Origin: Phytohabitans suffuscus
GTDB taxonomy: Bacteria; Actinomycetota; Actinomycetes; Mycobacteriales; Micromonosporaceae
Length of the DNA: 64,000 bases
Assembly (NCBI RefSeq): GCF_011764565.1
Contig: NZ_AP022871.1
Location: forward strand, 7,936,320-8,000,319
Direction: 5' to 3'
The position numbers and the translations under genes are program-made. A model generated the notes under the pieces. It saw only the letters and a list, made by a program, of their open reading frames with translations. It ran no database searches and was not told the DNA's origin. Positions 1 to 9,097 of this stretch are shown here, one piece after another. The first letter of the stretch is position 1. The number at the start of each line of letters is the position of its first letter.

Positions 1-318
1 ACGGCCCGACCCGTGCTGCAAGACCCGGGTCGGCCCCGTGCGACATGATTCGGGCCCGCCCGTGCGACAAGACCCGGGCCCGCCGTGCGACATGACCAGA
101 GCGGCCCGTGCGACAAGACCCCGGGCCCGCCCGTGCCGCAAGACCAGGGTCGGCCCCGTGCGACAAGGCCCGGGGTGACCCGTGCGACAAGACCCGACCC
201 CGGCCCACGAGACGAACCCGGGTCGGCCCACGAGACGAACCCGGGTCGGCCCACGAGACGGACCCAGGTCGGGCCACGAGACAAACCCAGGCCGGGCCAA
301 CCAGGTCCCTGGGGCCAG
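1..318. repeat. Degenerate tandem repeat, about 24-27 bp unit
   Basis: About a dozen imperfect copies run head to tail. The first part is built on a GTGCGACAAGACCCGGG-like core and the part after about 205 on a variant, CCCACGAGACGAACCCGGGT. The array starts before the window. Open frames through it are artefacts of the repeat period. No gene is supported between here and about 719. A short hydrophobic stretch encoded from a GTG at about 340 could be a gene remnant but has no ribosome site or recognisable domain. Confidence 0.8.
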
Positions 319-587
319 GCTTGCGCGACGCGGACGGTGAGGCCGCTCGCGGTCGCCGGTCTCGCGCTGGCTGGCCTCGCCGCCACGCTCGCGGGAGCGA
401 CAGTCCTGGCCCAATACCACCCAGCCCGATTCGATCAAGGCAACGACCCGGGCATTCTCCAATCCCGCACAGAATGCCTGGCGCCGCCAGGCCCTCGGGA
501 GCGCATGAACCCCCCCGCCCCCACGGGGCGGCCCAGCACAGGCCCAACCTCACGCACGAGGCCACCCGAGCAGCATCGAGGACCACA

Positions 588-716
588 ACGGACAGAGCGG
601 TGGACGGCCAGTGGACAGAGCGGTGGACAGGCCAGCGGACAGAGCAGTAGACAGGCCAGTGGACAGAAGCGGTAGACAGAGCCGTGGACAGAGCCTGGAC
701 GGAGCCGTGGACCGAG
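588..716. repeat. Short tandem repeat, unit like GTGGACAGAGCG
   Basis: Roughly ten imperfect 10-14-bp copies of a GTGGACAGAGC / GTGGACAGGCCA motif lie immediately downstream of the condensation-domain gene on the minus strand. The unit shares the TGTGGACAG core seen in the intergenic mosaics elsewhere in the window. No function can be assigned. Confidence 0.7.
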
Positions 717-719
717 CTC

Positions 720-2509
720 TCAGGCAGGAGCGCCGGCGGTGGACGGGCGGCCTGGGCCTTCGGCGACGACCGGGAGGCGGTGCCAGCTCGCCAGGTCGGT
801 GGGGTCGTCGGGGCGGCCGCGCAGATCACGTATCGCTGCGGGGTCATCGCGGTGAGCCGGTCGGGCAGGGCCGCCAGGCAGCGGGCGTGTGCCTCGTCGG
901 GCGTGGCCCGGCCGTCCCCGGTGGCCAGGTAGGCCACGAGGCCCGCCGGCTCGGCGAAGGCGCAACCCGCGCCGGTGCCGAAGGCGTCGTCCAGCAGGCG
1001 CCGCACCTCGTCGAGCTCGATCCAGCAGGAGTCGACGAGCAGCCAGCCGGGGCCGCGGGCGATCGGCTCCAGGCCGGTGGCCGGGCCTACGGCGGCCGGG
1101 GCGAGGTCGGTGCCGGCGGCGGCCAGCAGCAGGCGCTCGACGGCGCGCAGCAGCGACTCCACCTCGCGCTGGTCGACGCGGCCGGTGTCGGAGCTCCAGC
1201 CGGTGAGGCGCAGCAGGCCGTCGACCTGCCACAGGTCGAACCGGATCAGCCCCGACGTGGGCGGCGCGGGCTGCCACACCACCTCGGTGCGGGACGCCGC
1301 GGCGGCCAGGGCCTCGACCGGAGCGGGTGGCGGGCCGTCCGGGGAGGCGTCGACGACGAGGTTGTTGAACAGCGGCTCGAACCGCAGGTGCAGGCCCCGC
1401 TCGACGGCGACCCGCTGGTGCAGCCGGGTGCCGATGGTGGCGTCCCAGGCGCCGTTGCGGCTGGCGCCCAGCATCGCCGCGAACGCCCGCCGCACCAGCT
1501 CGTCGAAGCCCGCGTCGCCGGTGTCGAGGCGGACCAGCACCGCCTGCGCCAGGGTGCCGATGTAGTGCTCCAGCCGGGGCTCGAACCGGTTGCCGGACAG
1601 GATCGGGAAGCGGCACTCGCGGTAGCCGGTGCGCCGGGCGAGCACCGCGCACAGCGCGGCGAAGACGATCGTCGGGCGGCTGGTGCGGGTGCGGGCGGCG
1701 ATGTGCCGCAGGGCGGCGGCGCCGGCCGGGGACGACAGCTGCGCGATCCCTCCGCCGGCCGCCGGCCCGACGCGCGGCCGCGCGTACAGGCATTGCGGGA
1801 TCAGGCGCAGGTGCCGCTCCCAGTGCCGGATCGCCCCCTCCTGGCGGCGCCGGGCGCGCGGGTCCGCCTCGGCCTCGGCCTGGGCCAGCGGCTGGTGGGC
1901 GCCGCGCGTCTCGGCCTGGGCCAGCGGCTGGTGGGCGCCGCCCGCCGGGTGTCCCGGGTCGCGCAGCAGCGCGGTGAACTCGCGGCCCAGCACCGTCATG
2001 GCCTGGAAGTCGACGGCGAGGTGGGAAAAGACCATGACCGCGGCGGCCACCCGCTCGCCCCGCACGGCTGCCGCCACCCGCAGCGGCAGCGGCGCGTCCG
2101 GCGCGATGCCGGCGGCGAGCCGGGCCAGCAGCTCGTGCGCGAGCCGGGTCGGGTCGACCGGCCGGGCCTGCCGCTCGTCCACCGACCAGACCTCGACGGG
2201 CAGCTCGCCGGAGCCGGTCACCCGCTGGGTCGGCCGGTCGCCGCCGAGGAAGCGGGTGCGCAGCCCTTCGTGCCGCGCGAGCAGCGACCCCACCGCGGCG
2301 GCCACCTCCCGGACGGTGGTGCCCTCCGGCACGTCGAGCGTCCACTTGAGAGTGGAGTAGCAGTGGTCGGGCGACTGGTCCAGCCACACCTTGATGTTGA
2401 GCTGGCCGAGCGTGTAGGGCCCCTGCGCGTCGCGGCCGCCGCTGAACCGGGCCGGCACCGGCGGGCACGGTGTCAGGCGCACCGTGCCGACCTCGTCGAC
2501 CTGGATCAC
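720..2509 (-). CDS. Stand-alone NRPS-type condensation domain protein (one-base frameshift near the 3' end)
   Basis: The product resembles peptide synthetase condensation domains, which join two acyl or aminoacyl groups, but has no adenylation or carrier domain. The N-terminus has the usual GPYTLGQLNIKVWLDQ-type entry. The active-site motif HHxxxDG appears as SHLAVDF at about residues 162-168, so the second His and the Asp are kept while the first His and the Gly are replaced. A linker repeat, GAHQPLAQAE, occurs twice. The start is one of two adjacent GTGs (2512 or 2509). Around 810-813 the high-GC3 frame jumps by one. One extra base in that G/C run gives an intact 596-residue protein ending at 720. 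It lies 83 nt downstream of malate synthase on the same strand. With no biosynthetic partners visible, substrate and pathway are unknown, and it could be an inactive or transferase-like homologue. Confidence 0.7.
1874..1945. repeat. 36-bp tandem duplication inside the condensation-domain gene
   Basis: Two consecutive, almost identical 36-bp units occur within the coding region. They duplicate twelve residues containing GAHQPLAQAE in a charged linker after the active-site motif. The frame is preserved. It looks like recent slippage and should lie in a surface loop. Confidence 0.75.
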
Positions 2510-2592
2510 CACAGCCGCACCGTCCTCGACCGGTCCCGCAGGATCGCGCAGAGTGTACCGTGCGTGCTGGTCCCGTGGCGGCCCGCGACGGC

Positions 2593-4188
2593 TCAGCGGT
2601 AGGCGGGCTCGACGAGATTTCGAGCGTATGCCTCGGTGGTGAAGAAGGCGGGCAGGTCCTCGCCGAGGGCCTGGCCGCTGAAGATCCCGGCGGCCCTGGC
2701 GAGCCGGTCGCGTTCGGGCGCCGACCGGTCGCGGGCGAGCGCGGCCAGCTCGTCGTCCATCATGGAGCGGACCAGGTCGGCGGTGACCTGACCGCCGCCC
2801 GCCAGCGGCGTACCGTGGTGTATCCACTGCCAGAGCTGGCAGCGGGAGATCTCGGCGGTGGCCGCGTCCTCCATCAGGTCGAAGATGGCGACCGCGCCGG
2901 TGCCGGCCAGCCACGCGTCGAAGTACCGCAGCGCCACGGCGACGTTGCCGCAGACGCCGTCGCGGGTGACCTGGCCCGGCGTCCGGTCCACCGCGAGCAG
3001 GTCGTCGGCGGTCACGGTGACGTCTTCGCGCTGCCGCTCGACCTGGTTGGGGCGCGCGCCCAGCACCGCGTCGAACGCCTCCCGGCACACCGGCACCAGG
3101 CCCGGGTGGGCCACCCACGAGCCGTCGAACCCGTCGCCGGCCTCCCGCTCCTTGTCGGCCCGCACCTTGTCCAGGGCGACCCGGTTGACCTCCGGGTCCC
3201 GGCTGGGGATGAAGGCCGCCATCCCGCCGATCGCGTGGGCGCCGCGCCGGTGGCAGGTCCGCACGAGCAGCTCCGAGTACGCCCGCATGAACGGCACCGT
3301 CATGGTGACCGCCGAACGGTCCGGCAGCACGAAGTCGTCGCGGTTGCCGAAGTTCTTGATGACGCTGAAGATGTAGTCCCACCGGCCGGCGTTGAGGCCC
3401 GCCGAGTGCTCCCGCAGCTCGTAGAGGATCTCCTCCATCTCGAACGCCGCGGTGATCGTCTCGATGAGCGTCGTGGCCCGGATCGTGCCCTGCGGGATGC
3501 CCACGTAGTTCTGCGCGAAGCGGAAGACGTCGTTCCAGAGCCGGGCTTCCAGGTGGCTCTCCAGCTTCGGCAGGTAGAAGTACGGGCCGCGGCCGGCGTC
3601 GACGAGCCGCTGCGCGCAGTGGTAGAAGTACAGCCCGAAGTCGACCAGGCTCGCCGAGATCGGCCGGCCGTCGACCACGATGTGCTTCTCCGCGAGGTGC
3701 CAGCCGCGCGGCCGTACCACGATGGTGGCGGTCTGGTCGCCGAGCGCGTACCGCTTGCCGCCCGGCGCCGTGAAGTCGATCCGGCGGTCGATGGCGTCGA
3801 TCAGGTTGAGCTGGCCGGTGACGACGTTGTGCCAGGTGGGCGACGTCGCGTCCTCGAAGTCGGCGAGCCAGACCTGGGCGCCGGAGTTGAGGGCGTTGAC
3901 GGTCATCCTGCGGTCCGTCGGCCCGGTGATCTCGACCCGCCGGTCGACCAGGCCGGGCGCCGGCGGCGCCACCCGCCACGACGGGTCCTCCCGGACCGCG
4001 CGCGTCTCGGGCAGGAAGCCCGGCAGCTGACCCTCCGCGTACCGGGCCCGGCGGGCACGCCGCGTGTCGAGCACCTGGACCCGGCGCCGGGCGAACTCGC
4101 CGTCGAGCGCCACCAGGAAGTCGAGCGCCTTCTGGTCGAGGACGTCGGCGAAGCGGTCGTCCATCCGGCCGGTGACCTGGATTCTCAT
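2593..4188 (-). CDS. aceB: Malate synthase A
   Basis: Condenses glyoxylate and acetyl-CoA to malate in the cytoplasmic glyoxylate shunt. The 531-residue length is that of the A-type enzyme. Diagnostic blocks are present: DFEDATSPTWHNVVTGQ at about 124-140, the RPRGWHLAEKH block, TTLIETITAAFEMEEILYEL and GRWDYIFSVIK in the TIM-barrel active site, and SWVAHPGLVPV towards the C-terminus. The ATG overlaps the TGA of aceA by one base (TGATG), indicating translational coupling and one operon reading aceA-aceB. Regulation probably comes through the promoter upstream of aceA, shared with the divergent RamB/ScfR-type gene. Confidence 0.95.
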   Translation of the reverse strand: MRIQVTGRMDDRFADVLDQKALDFLVALDGEFARRRVQVLDTRRARRARYAEGQLPGFLPETRAVREDPSWRVAPPAPGLVDRRVEITGPTDRRMTVNALNSGAQVWLADFEDATSPTWHNVVTGQLNLIDAIDRRIDFTAPGGKRYALGDQTATIVVRPRGWHLAEKHIVVDGRPISASLVDFGLYFYHCAQRLVDAGRGPYFYLPKLESHLEARLWNDVFRFAQNYVGIPQGTIRATTLIETITAAFEMEEILYELREHSAGLNAGRWDYIFSVIKNFGNRDDFVLPDRSAVTMTVPFMRAYSELLVRTCHRRGAHAIGGMAAFIPSRDPEVNRVALDKVRADKEREAGDGFDGSWVAHPGLVPVCREAFDAVLGARPNQVERQREDVTVTADDLLAVDRTPGQVTRDGVCGNVAVALRYFDAWLAGTGAVAIFDLMEDAATAEISRCQLWQWIHHGTPLAGGGQVTADLVRSMMDDELAALARDRSAPERDRLARAAGIFSGQALGEDLPAFFTTEAYARNLVEPAYR

Positions 4189-5456
4189 CAGAACTGTGCC
4201 TCCTCGGTCGAGCCGCGCAGGGCGGTGGTCTCGGCGTCCGGGTTGAGCACGGTGCTGACGAGGTCGAAGTAGCCGGTGCCCACCTCGCGCTGGTGCTTGA
4301 CCGCGGTGTAGCCGGCCGCCTCGGCGGCGAACTCCCGCTCCTGCAGCGACACGTACGCCGGCATGCCCTCGGCCGCGTAGCCGCGCGCGAGGTCGAACAT
4401 CGAGTAGTTCAGCGCGTGGAAGCCGGCCAGGGTGATGAACTGGAACTTGTACCCCATGTGGCCCAGCTCGCGCTGGAACTTGGCGATCGTGGCGTCGTCG
4501 AGGTGCTTGCGCCAGTTGAACGACGGCGAGCAGTTGTAGGCGAGCATCTGGTCGGGGTGCTGGCGCTTGACCGCCTCGGCGAAGCGGCGGGCCACCTCGA
4601 GGTCGGGCGTGCTCGTCTCCATCCACAGCAGATCCGAGTACGGCGCGTAGGCGAGGCCCCGCGCGATGCACGGCTCGATGCCGTCGCGCACGCGGTAGAA
4701 GCCCTCGGCGGTGCGCTCGCCGGTGACGAACGGCCGGTCGCGCTCGTCGATGTCGGTGGTGATGAGGGTGGCCGCCTGCGCGTCGGTGCGCGCGACGATC
4801 ACGCTCGGGACGCCGGCGACGTCGGCGGCGAGCCGGGCCGCGTTGAGCGTGCGGATGTGCTGGCCGGTGGGGATCAGCACCTTTCCGCCGAGGTGGCCGC
4901 ACTTCTTCTCGGACGCGAGCTGGTCCTCCCAGTGCACCCCGGCCGCACCCGCCGCGATCATCGCGCTCATCAGCTCGTACGCGTTGAGCACGCCGCCGAA
5001 CCCGGCCTCGGCGTCGGCCACGACCGGCGCCAGCCAGTCGAACGCCGGCTCGACCCCCTCGGCGGTCGTGATCTGCGCGGCCCGCAGCAGCGCGTTGTTG
5101 ATGCGGCGCACCACCGCCGGCACCGAGTTGGCCGGGTAGAGGCTCTGGTCGGGGTACGTCTGCCCGGCGAGGTTGGCGTCCGCCGCGACCTGCCAGCCGG
5201 ACAGGTAGATCGCCTTGAGGCCGGCGCGGACCATCTGCACCGCCTGGTTGCCGGTCAGGGCGCCGAGCGCGTGCACGTACGGCTCGTCCCGCAGCAACGC
5301 CCACAGCCGCTCGGCGCCCCGGCGGGCCAGCGTGTGCTCCTCCTGGATCGCGCCGCGCAGGCGCACCACGTCCTCCGCCGTGTACGTCCGCTCGACACCG
5401 TGCCAGCGCGGGTCGGTCGTCCACTCGTCCCGCAACAGCTGCGCGGATGCGTTCAT
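4188..5456 (-). CDS. aceA: Isocitrate lyase
   Basis: Cleaves isocitrate to glyoxylate and succinate, the first step of the glyoxylate shunt, for growth on acetate or fatty acids. The 422-residue protein has the catalytic signature KKCGHLGGK at about residues 187-195, the substrate/Mg segment WMETSTPD, and the AYNCSPSFNW block. The start is the ATG preceded by GGAGAG at 5-10 nt. A longer in-frame extension upstream lacks a ribosome site and is rejected. It is first in an operon with malate synthase (TGATG overlap). Confidence 0.96.
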   Translation of the reverse strand: MNASAQLLRDEWTTDPRWHGVERTYTAEDVVRLRGAIQEEHTLARRGAERLWALLRDEPYVHALGALTGNQAVQMVRAGLKAIYLSGWQVAADANLAGQTYPDQSLYPANSVPAVVRRINNALLRAAQITTAEGVEPAFDWLAPVVADAEAGFGGVLNAYELMSAMIAAGAAGVHWEDQLASEKKCGHLGGKVLIPTGQHIRTLNAARLAADVAGVPSVIVARTDAQAATLITTDIDERDRPFVTGERTAEGFYRVRDGIEPCIARGLAYAPYSDLLWMETSTPDLEVARRFAEAVKRQHPDQMLAYNCSPSFNWRKHLDDATIAKFQRELGHMGYKFQFITLAGFHALNYSMFDLARGYAAEGMPAYVSLQEREFAAEAAGYTAVKHQREVGTGYFDLVSTVLNPDAETTALRGSTEEAQF

Positions 5457-5559
5457 CGGTCTCTCCTTCACCTTGTCCCCGATCGCACCTCGGGGCCATT
5501 GGCAAAACCTGACATCCGAGTCGACCGCGGGTAAAGGGACGGAACCAGCCAATTATTGA

Positions 5560-5660
5560 AAAGCCTCAGCGCCATTTTGCTAACTTGCGAATGGCTACAT
5601 TTTCAGCCCTGCTAACGTGCCTTTCGAACCCTGCTAACCTAGCCGGATCGGCGGAGGGAG
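5560..5660. promoter_or_regulatory. Divergent aceA / ramB-type control region with three GCTAAC repeats
   Basis: The only AT-rich stretch in this part of the window separates aceA (minus) from the regulator (plus). GCTAAC occurs at 5579-5584, 5611-5616 and 5633-5638. The first lies inside TTTGCTAACTTGCGAA, which resembles the TTTGCaAAgTTtGCAAA-like sites of corynebacterial RamB. By analogy with RamB autoregulation and its control of aceA/aceB, these are candidate operators for the adjacent regulator. Binding is inferred, not shown. The regulator's ribosome site GGAGGGA is at about 5652-5658. Confidence 0.55.
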
Positions 5661-5666
5661 CGGCCC

Positions 5667-7061
5667 GTGACCAAGACGTTCGCGGGGGCGCGGCTGCGCC
5701 GGCTGCGTGAGGACCGCACGATAAGCCAGGTCGAGCTGGCCCGTCAGCTCGGCATTTCGGCGAGCTATCTCAACCAGATCGAGCACGACGCGCGGCCGCT
5801 GACCGTCCCGGTTCTGATCCGGATCACCGAGCTTTTCGGCGTCGACACGACGTTCTTCGCGCCGCACGACACGCCACGGCTGGTGCACGATCTGCGCGAG
5901 GCACTCCCGCCCCGGGTCACGGTCCCCGACCTGACCGAGCTGGCCACCCGGCTGCCCGAGGTCGCCGAGGCCGTGATCGAGCTGTTCCGCCGCTACCGGC
6001 AGGCCGGCGACCAGCTCGCCGAGATCGTCGGCGACCGCGAGCTGGTGGCCGGGCGGAGCCCGCACGACCAGGTGAGCGACTTCTTCTACCGCCGGCAGAA
6101 CTACGTCCCCGACCTGGACGAGGCGGCCGAGGCCCTGGCCGAGCGGATCGGTGTCACGCGCGGCGAGACCCGGGCGGTGCTGGCCGACCACCTCGCCGAC
6201 CGGCACGGGATCCGGATCGCCCGCGACGACGACGCGACGCTCGCCGGCGAGCTGCACCGCTACCGGCCCGAGACGCGCACGCTGCACCTGTCGACCTCGC
6301 TGCGCTCCGGCCAGGAGGCGAGCCGCATCGCCGCCCAGATCGGCCTGCTGGAGCTGGCCGACGTCATCGACGAGATCATCGAGGAGGAGCAGGTCGACGA
6401 CGTGCAGACCCAGATCCTCATGCGGGTCGGGCTGGCCAACTACTTCGCCGCCGCGCTCATCTTCCCGTACCAGCGGTTCCTCACCGCGGCCGAGACGATG
6501 CGGTACGACATCGAGCTGCTCACCAACCACTTCGCGATGGGCTGGGAGACGGTCTGCCACCGGCTGAGCACCCTGCAGCGCCCCAAGGCCCGCGGCGTGC
6601 CGTTCTCGTTCGTGCGGGTGGACCGCGCCGGCAACATGTCCAAACGCCAGTCGGCCACGGGGTTCCCGTTCTCCCGCTCGGGCGGCACCTGTCCACTGTG
6701 GAACGTGTACGAGGCGTTCAGCGCGCCCGGCCGGGTGATGACCCAGATCGCGGCGATGCCGGACGGCCAGCGGTACCTGTGGATCGCCCGCACGGTGACG
6801 CGGCACAGCGGCGGCTTCCGGCAGCCCGGCAAGAGCTTCGCGATCGGGCTGGGCTGCGAGACCCGGCACGCGGGCCGCCTCGTCTACTCCGACGGCATGG
6901 ACCTCGACGCGACCGGCGCCGCCACCCCGATCGGCCCCGGCTGCAAGACCTGCGAGCGCCTGACCTGCCCGCAGCGGGCCGCCGCGCCGATCGGGCGCAG
7001 CCTCGACCTCGACGAGAACCGGAGCACGTTCATCCCGTACCCGCTCAGGACCCAAACCTGA
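5667..7061 (+). CDS. RamB/ScfR-type transcriptional regulator of acetate/short-chain acyl metabolism
   Basis: The N-terminal XRE-type helix-turn-helix (about residues 5-70, with SQVELARQLGISASYLNQIEHDARP) is followed by a long effector region of the short-chain fatty acyl regulator family. That region contains the SDFFYRRQNYVPDLDEAAE and ARTVTRHSGGFRQPGK blocks. A cysteine-containing tail has GLGCETRH and GCKTCERLTCPQR. Length (464 residues) matches RamB/ScfR proteins. The GTG start has GGAGGGA about 8 nt upstream. It is divergent from isocitrate lyase and malate synthase, the classical targets of RamB in Corynebacterium, so control of that operon and of itself is the likely role. Whether it activates or represses here cannot be read from sequence. 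Confidence 0.88.
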   Translation: MTKTFAGARLRRLREDRTISQVELARQLGISASYLNQIEHDARPLTVPVLIRITELFGVDTTFFAPHDTPRLVHDLREALPPRVTVPDLTELATRLPEVAEAVIELFRRYRQAGDQLAEIVGDRELVAGRSPHDQVSDFFYRRQNYVPDLDEAAEALAERIGVTRGETRAVLADHLADRHGIRIARDDDATLAGELHRYRPETRTLHLSTSLRSGQEASRIAAQIGLLELADVIDEIIEEEQVDDVQTQILMRVGLANYFAAALIFPYQRFLTAAETMRYDIELLTNHFAMGWETVCHRLSTLQRPKARGVPFSFVRVDRAGNMSKRQSATGFPFSRSGGTCPLWNVYEAFSAPGRVMTQIAAMPDGQRYLWIARTVTRHSGGFRQPGKSFAIGLGCETRHAGRLVYSDGMDLDATGAATPIGPGCKTCERLTCPQRAAAPIGRSLDLDENRSTFIPYPLRTQT

Positions 7062-7198
7062 CGCGAGGGCTTGACCTGCCGCTGGCGCCGGCCTTGCCCG
7101 GAGGCTTGCGCCGTGCTGACGCGGTGATGACGGTCCGGTGCGAGGCTTCCGGCCGGGTCGCCGTCCGGCGGCCGGGAGCGAGCCCGAAAGGACCGATC

Positions 7199-7690
7199 AT
7201 GAGGGTACGAGCCATGTCGCTGGCCGCCGTCCTGCTGGCCGCGGCGCTGGTGGCGCCCGCCGGCGCGCCGGCCCAGGCGGCGATCGTCGAGTGCGACATC
7301 CCGGGCGCCGTGATCGACGGGGGACCGGGCGACGACATCCTGCGGGGCACGCCGTACGCCGACGTGATCCGCGGGCACGGCGGCGACGACACCGTCGAGG
7401 GCGGCGGCGGCAGCGACACGATCTACGGCGGGGACGGGCAGGACTCGATCTTCGGCGGCGACTGCCCCGACACGCTGCGCGGCAACGACGGCGACGACCT
7501 GGTGGCCGGGATGGACGGCGACGACACCGTGTACGGCAACCTGGGCGACGACTACCTGATCGGCGGCGACGGCCAGGACGACGTCGACGGCGGGTCGGGC
7601 GACGACCAGTGCTCCAACGACCCGTCCACGAACTCGTTCGACATCATCTATCTCATCGGCCTCGGCGGGGACACCCCGTACGCCTGCTAG
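7199..7690 (+). CDS. Secreted RTX-like calcium-binding repeat protein
   Basis: A 163-residue protein starts at an ATG with GAAAGGA 6 nt upstream. Residues 1-29 form a signal peptide (hydrophobic AAVLLAAALVAPA ending PAQA). The mature part is almost entirely nonapeptide-type repeats of the GGxGxDxx(L/I/V) kind (DGGPGDDILRG, HGGDDTVEG, GGDGQDSIFG, NLGDDYLIGG), which fold as a calcium-binding parallel beta-roll. Three cysteines occur in the mature protein. No enzymatic domain is attached, so it may be a small extracellular Ca-binding or adhesion protein. It converges on the next gene, with a weak hairpin between them. Confidence 0.85.
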   Translation: MRVRAMSLAAVLLAAALVAPAGAPAQAAIVECDIPGAVIDGGPGDDILRGTPYADVIRGHGGDDTVEGGGGSDTIYGGDGQDSIFGGDCPDTLRGNDGDDLVAGMDGDDTVYGNLGDDYLIGGDGQDDVDGGSGDDQCSNDPSTNSFDIIYLIGLGGDTPYAC

Positions 7691-7726
7691 GGCCTGGACG
7701 ATCCATTCCAGGGGTTGCGGCGGGGC

Positions 7727-8935
7727 TCAGTCCGTGGACAGGACCACGCGTTGGGGGCGGTGGTCGGAGAGGCCCTCCGGGTCCACGAACTCGTACCGGT
7801 GGACCGTGACGTCGGCCGTGCTGAGCAGCCAGTCGATCCGCCAGAGCGGGGCGCCGAACTTCCGCTCGCTGTTGGCCCCGCCCACCGCCCACGTGGTGGG
7901 GTAGAGGGACGGCAGCGCCCGCGTGTGGTCGACGAGCTGGTCGGGGAGCAGGCGGCGGATGCCCATCGCGGGCGTGGTGTTGAGGTCGCCGCCGAAGACG
8001 ACCGGCTGCGAGTTCGCGTCCATGTCCTGCGTCAGGGCGCGGAGGCTGGCCTTGCGCATCGAGTCGTTGAAGCGGTCGGTCTCGACCCGACCCCGGCTGC
8101 GGTCGCCGCTGAGCGACAGCAGCCGGCTGGGAGGCTGGTACAGGTGCGAGTTGTAGAACGAGACGACCTTGCCGGGCAGCCGCACGTCGGTACGCAGCGT
8201 CTGGCTGTTGTAGAACGCGGCGTGGTCGCGCATCGCCGCGGGCACGGCCCGGAACTCCTCGGGCAGCCACGGGGTCGAGTCGAGCCCCTTGGAGGCGACG
8301 ACCGGAAACCGCGACAGCGTGACGTTCCGACCGGCGACCGCGATCTCGTACCCGGGAAAGGTCCGTTGCAGCAGGTCCAGCTGATCGATCGGCTGGACCT
8401 GCGAGAAGATGTCAGCCGGGGTGAAGTCGACGTGGGCGTACTCGTGGAGCATGTAGACGTCCGCGTCCAGCCCCCGCAGGTACGCGTAGAAGTCGTCGGT
8501 CGTCTTCGCCCCGTCGCTGATCATGTCCTGGTCCCAGTACATGGTGTTCCAGGTCACCAGCGTGATCGCGCCGGGGCCGGCCGGCGGCGGGCTGTACCAG
8601 AGGGTGGCGACGTTGATCCCGCTGTAGCCGGCGCCGAGCAGCAGCGCGGCGGCGCAGACCGCGGTCAGCCGCCAGCGGACCGGCCGGGTGACCAGCGCCA
8701 CCACGGCCAGCAGCACCGGCATCGCCGCGAACACGATCGGCGGCAGCAGGTCGATCTGGCCCCAGACGAAGGTGCGGCCGCTGAGCGCCACGTGCCCCAC
8801 GACGAGCAGCAGCCAGCCCACGCAGGCGGTGACGGCCAGCCGGGTGCCCCACCGGCCCCACCGGCGGCGTCGCGGCGGGCGCTCGGGCGTCCCGGGAGGG
8901 CTCTCGACCTCGGTCGCGACGTCCTGTCCCTGCAT
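7727..8935 (-). CDS. Membrane-anchored endonuclease/exonuclease/phosphatase-fold protein
   Basis: A proline/arginine-rich cytoplasmic N-terminus (ERPPRRRRWGRWG) is followed by three predicted membrane segments within residues 30-125. An extracytoplasmic catalytic domain of the DNase I/Mg-phosphodiesterase fold follows. Motifs in order are TWNTMYWDQ, LHEYAHVDF (catalytic Glu), GGDLNTT, RIDWLL and LSDHRPQRV. The family includes nucleases and sphingomyelin- or phosphoinositide-type phosphodiesterases, and the substrate cannot be decided. The start is set at the ATG at 8935. An in-frame GTG seven codons upstream is an alternative. Confidence 0.8.
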   Translation of the reverse strand: MQGQDVATEVESPPGTPERPPRRRRWGRWGTRLAVTACVGWLLLVVGHVALSGRTFVWGQIDLLPPIVFAAMPVLLAVVALVTRPVRWRLTAVCAAALLLGAGYSGINVATLWYSPPPAGPGAITLVTWNTMYWDQDMISDGAKTTDDFYAYLRGLDADVYMLHEYAHVDFTPADIFSQVQPIDQLDLLQRTFPGYEIAVAGRNVTLSRFPVVASKGLDSTPWLPEEFRAVPAAMRDHAAFYNSQTLRTDVRLPGKVVSFYNSHLYQPPSRLLSLSGDRSRGRVETDRFNDSMRKASLRALTQDMDANSQPVVFGGDLNTTPAMGIRRLLPDQLVDHTRALPSLYPTTWAVGGANSERKFGAPLWRIDWLLSTADVTVHRYEFVDPEGLSDHRPQRVVLSTD

Positions 8936-8944
8936 GGCCACCAC

Positions 8945-9035
8945 CCTCGTCACCACATCCCGGCCTCGTCACCACAGCCCGGCGGTCCTCGTCACCCCCG
9001 GTCCGGCGGTCCTCGTCACACGCGGTCCGGCGGTT
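8945..9035. repeat. Short direct repeats upstream of the EEP-fold gene
   Basis: Four imperfect copies of a CTCGTCAC motif occur, spaced about 20-27 bp. The last two copies share a GGTCCGGCGGT extension. They fill the gap between the minus-strand phosphodiesterase-like gene and crcB, so they could hold its promoter. Confidence 0.6.
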
Positions 9036-9097
9036 CGAAGGCTACGGCAGGTGACCTTGTCGGATTCTTGTACCGAGCAGGGGTCCAGGAGGAGCGC

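Noticed and set aside
1..318. CRISPR array
   Set aside because: Repeats are imperfect and contiguous with no unique spacers, and no cas genes are present.
720..2509. Non-ribosomal peptide biosynthetic cluster
   Set aside because: No adenylation, carrier, thioesterase, MbtH or export genes are nearby. One condensation-like domain does not make a cluster.
9036..9097. Fluoride riboswitch ahead of the crcB pair
   Set aside because: The short leader shows no recognisable pseudoknot core of the crcB motif and is only about 60 nt long beyond the repeats.
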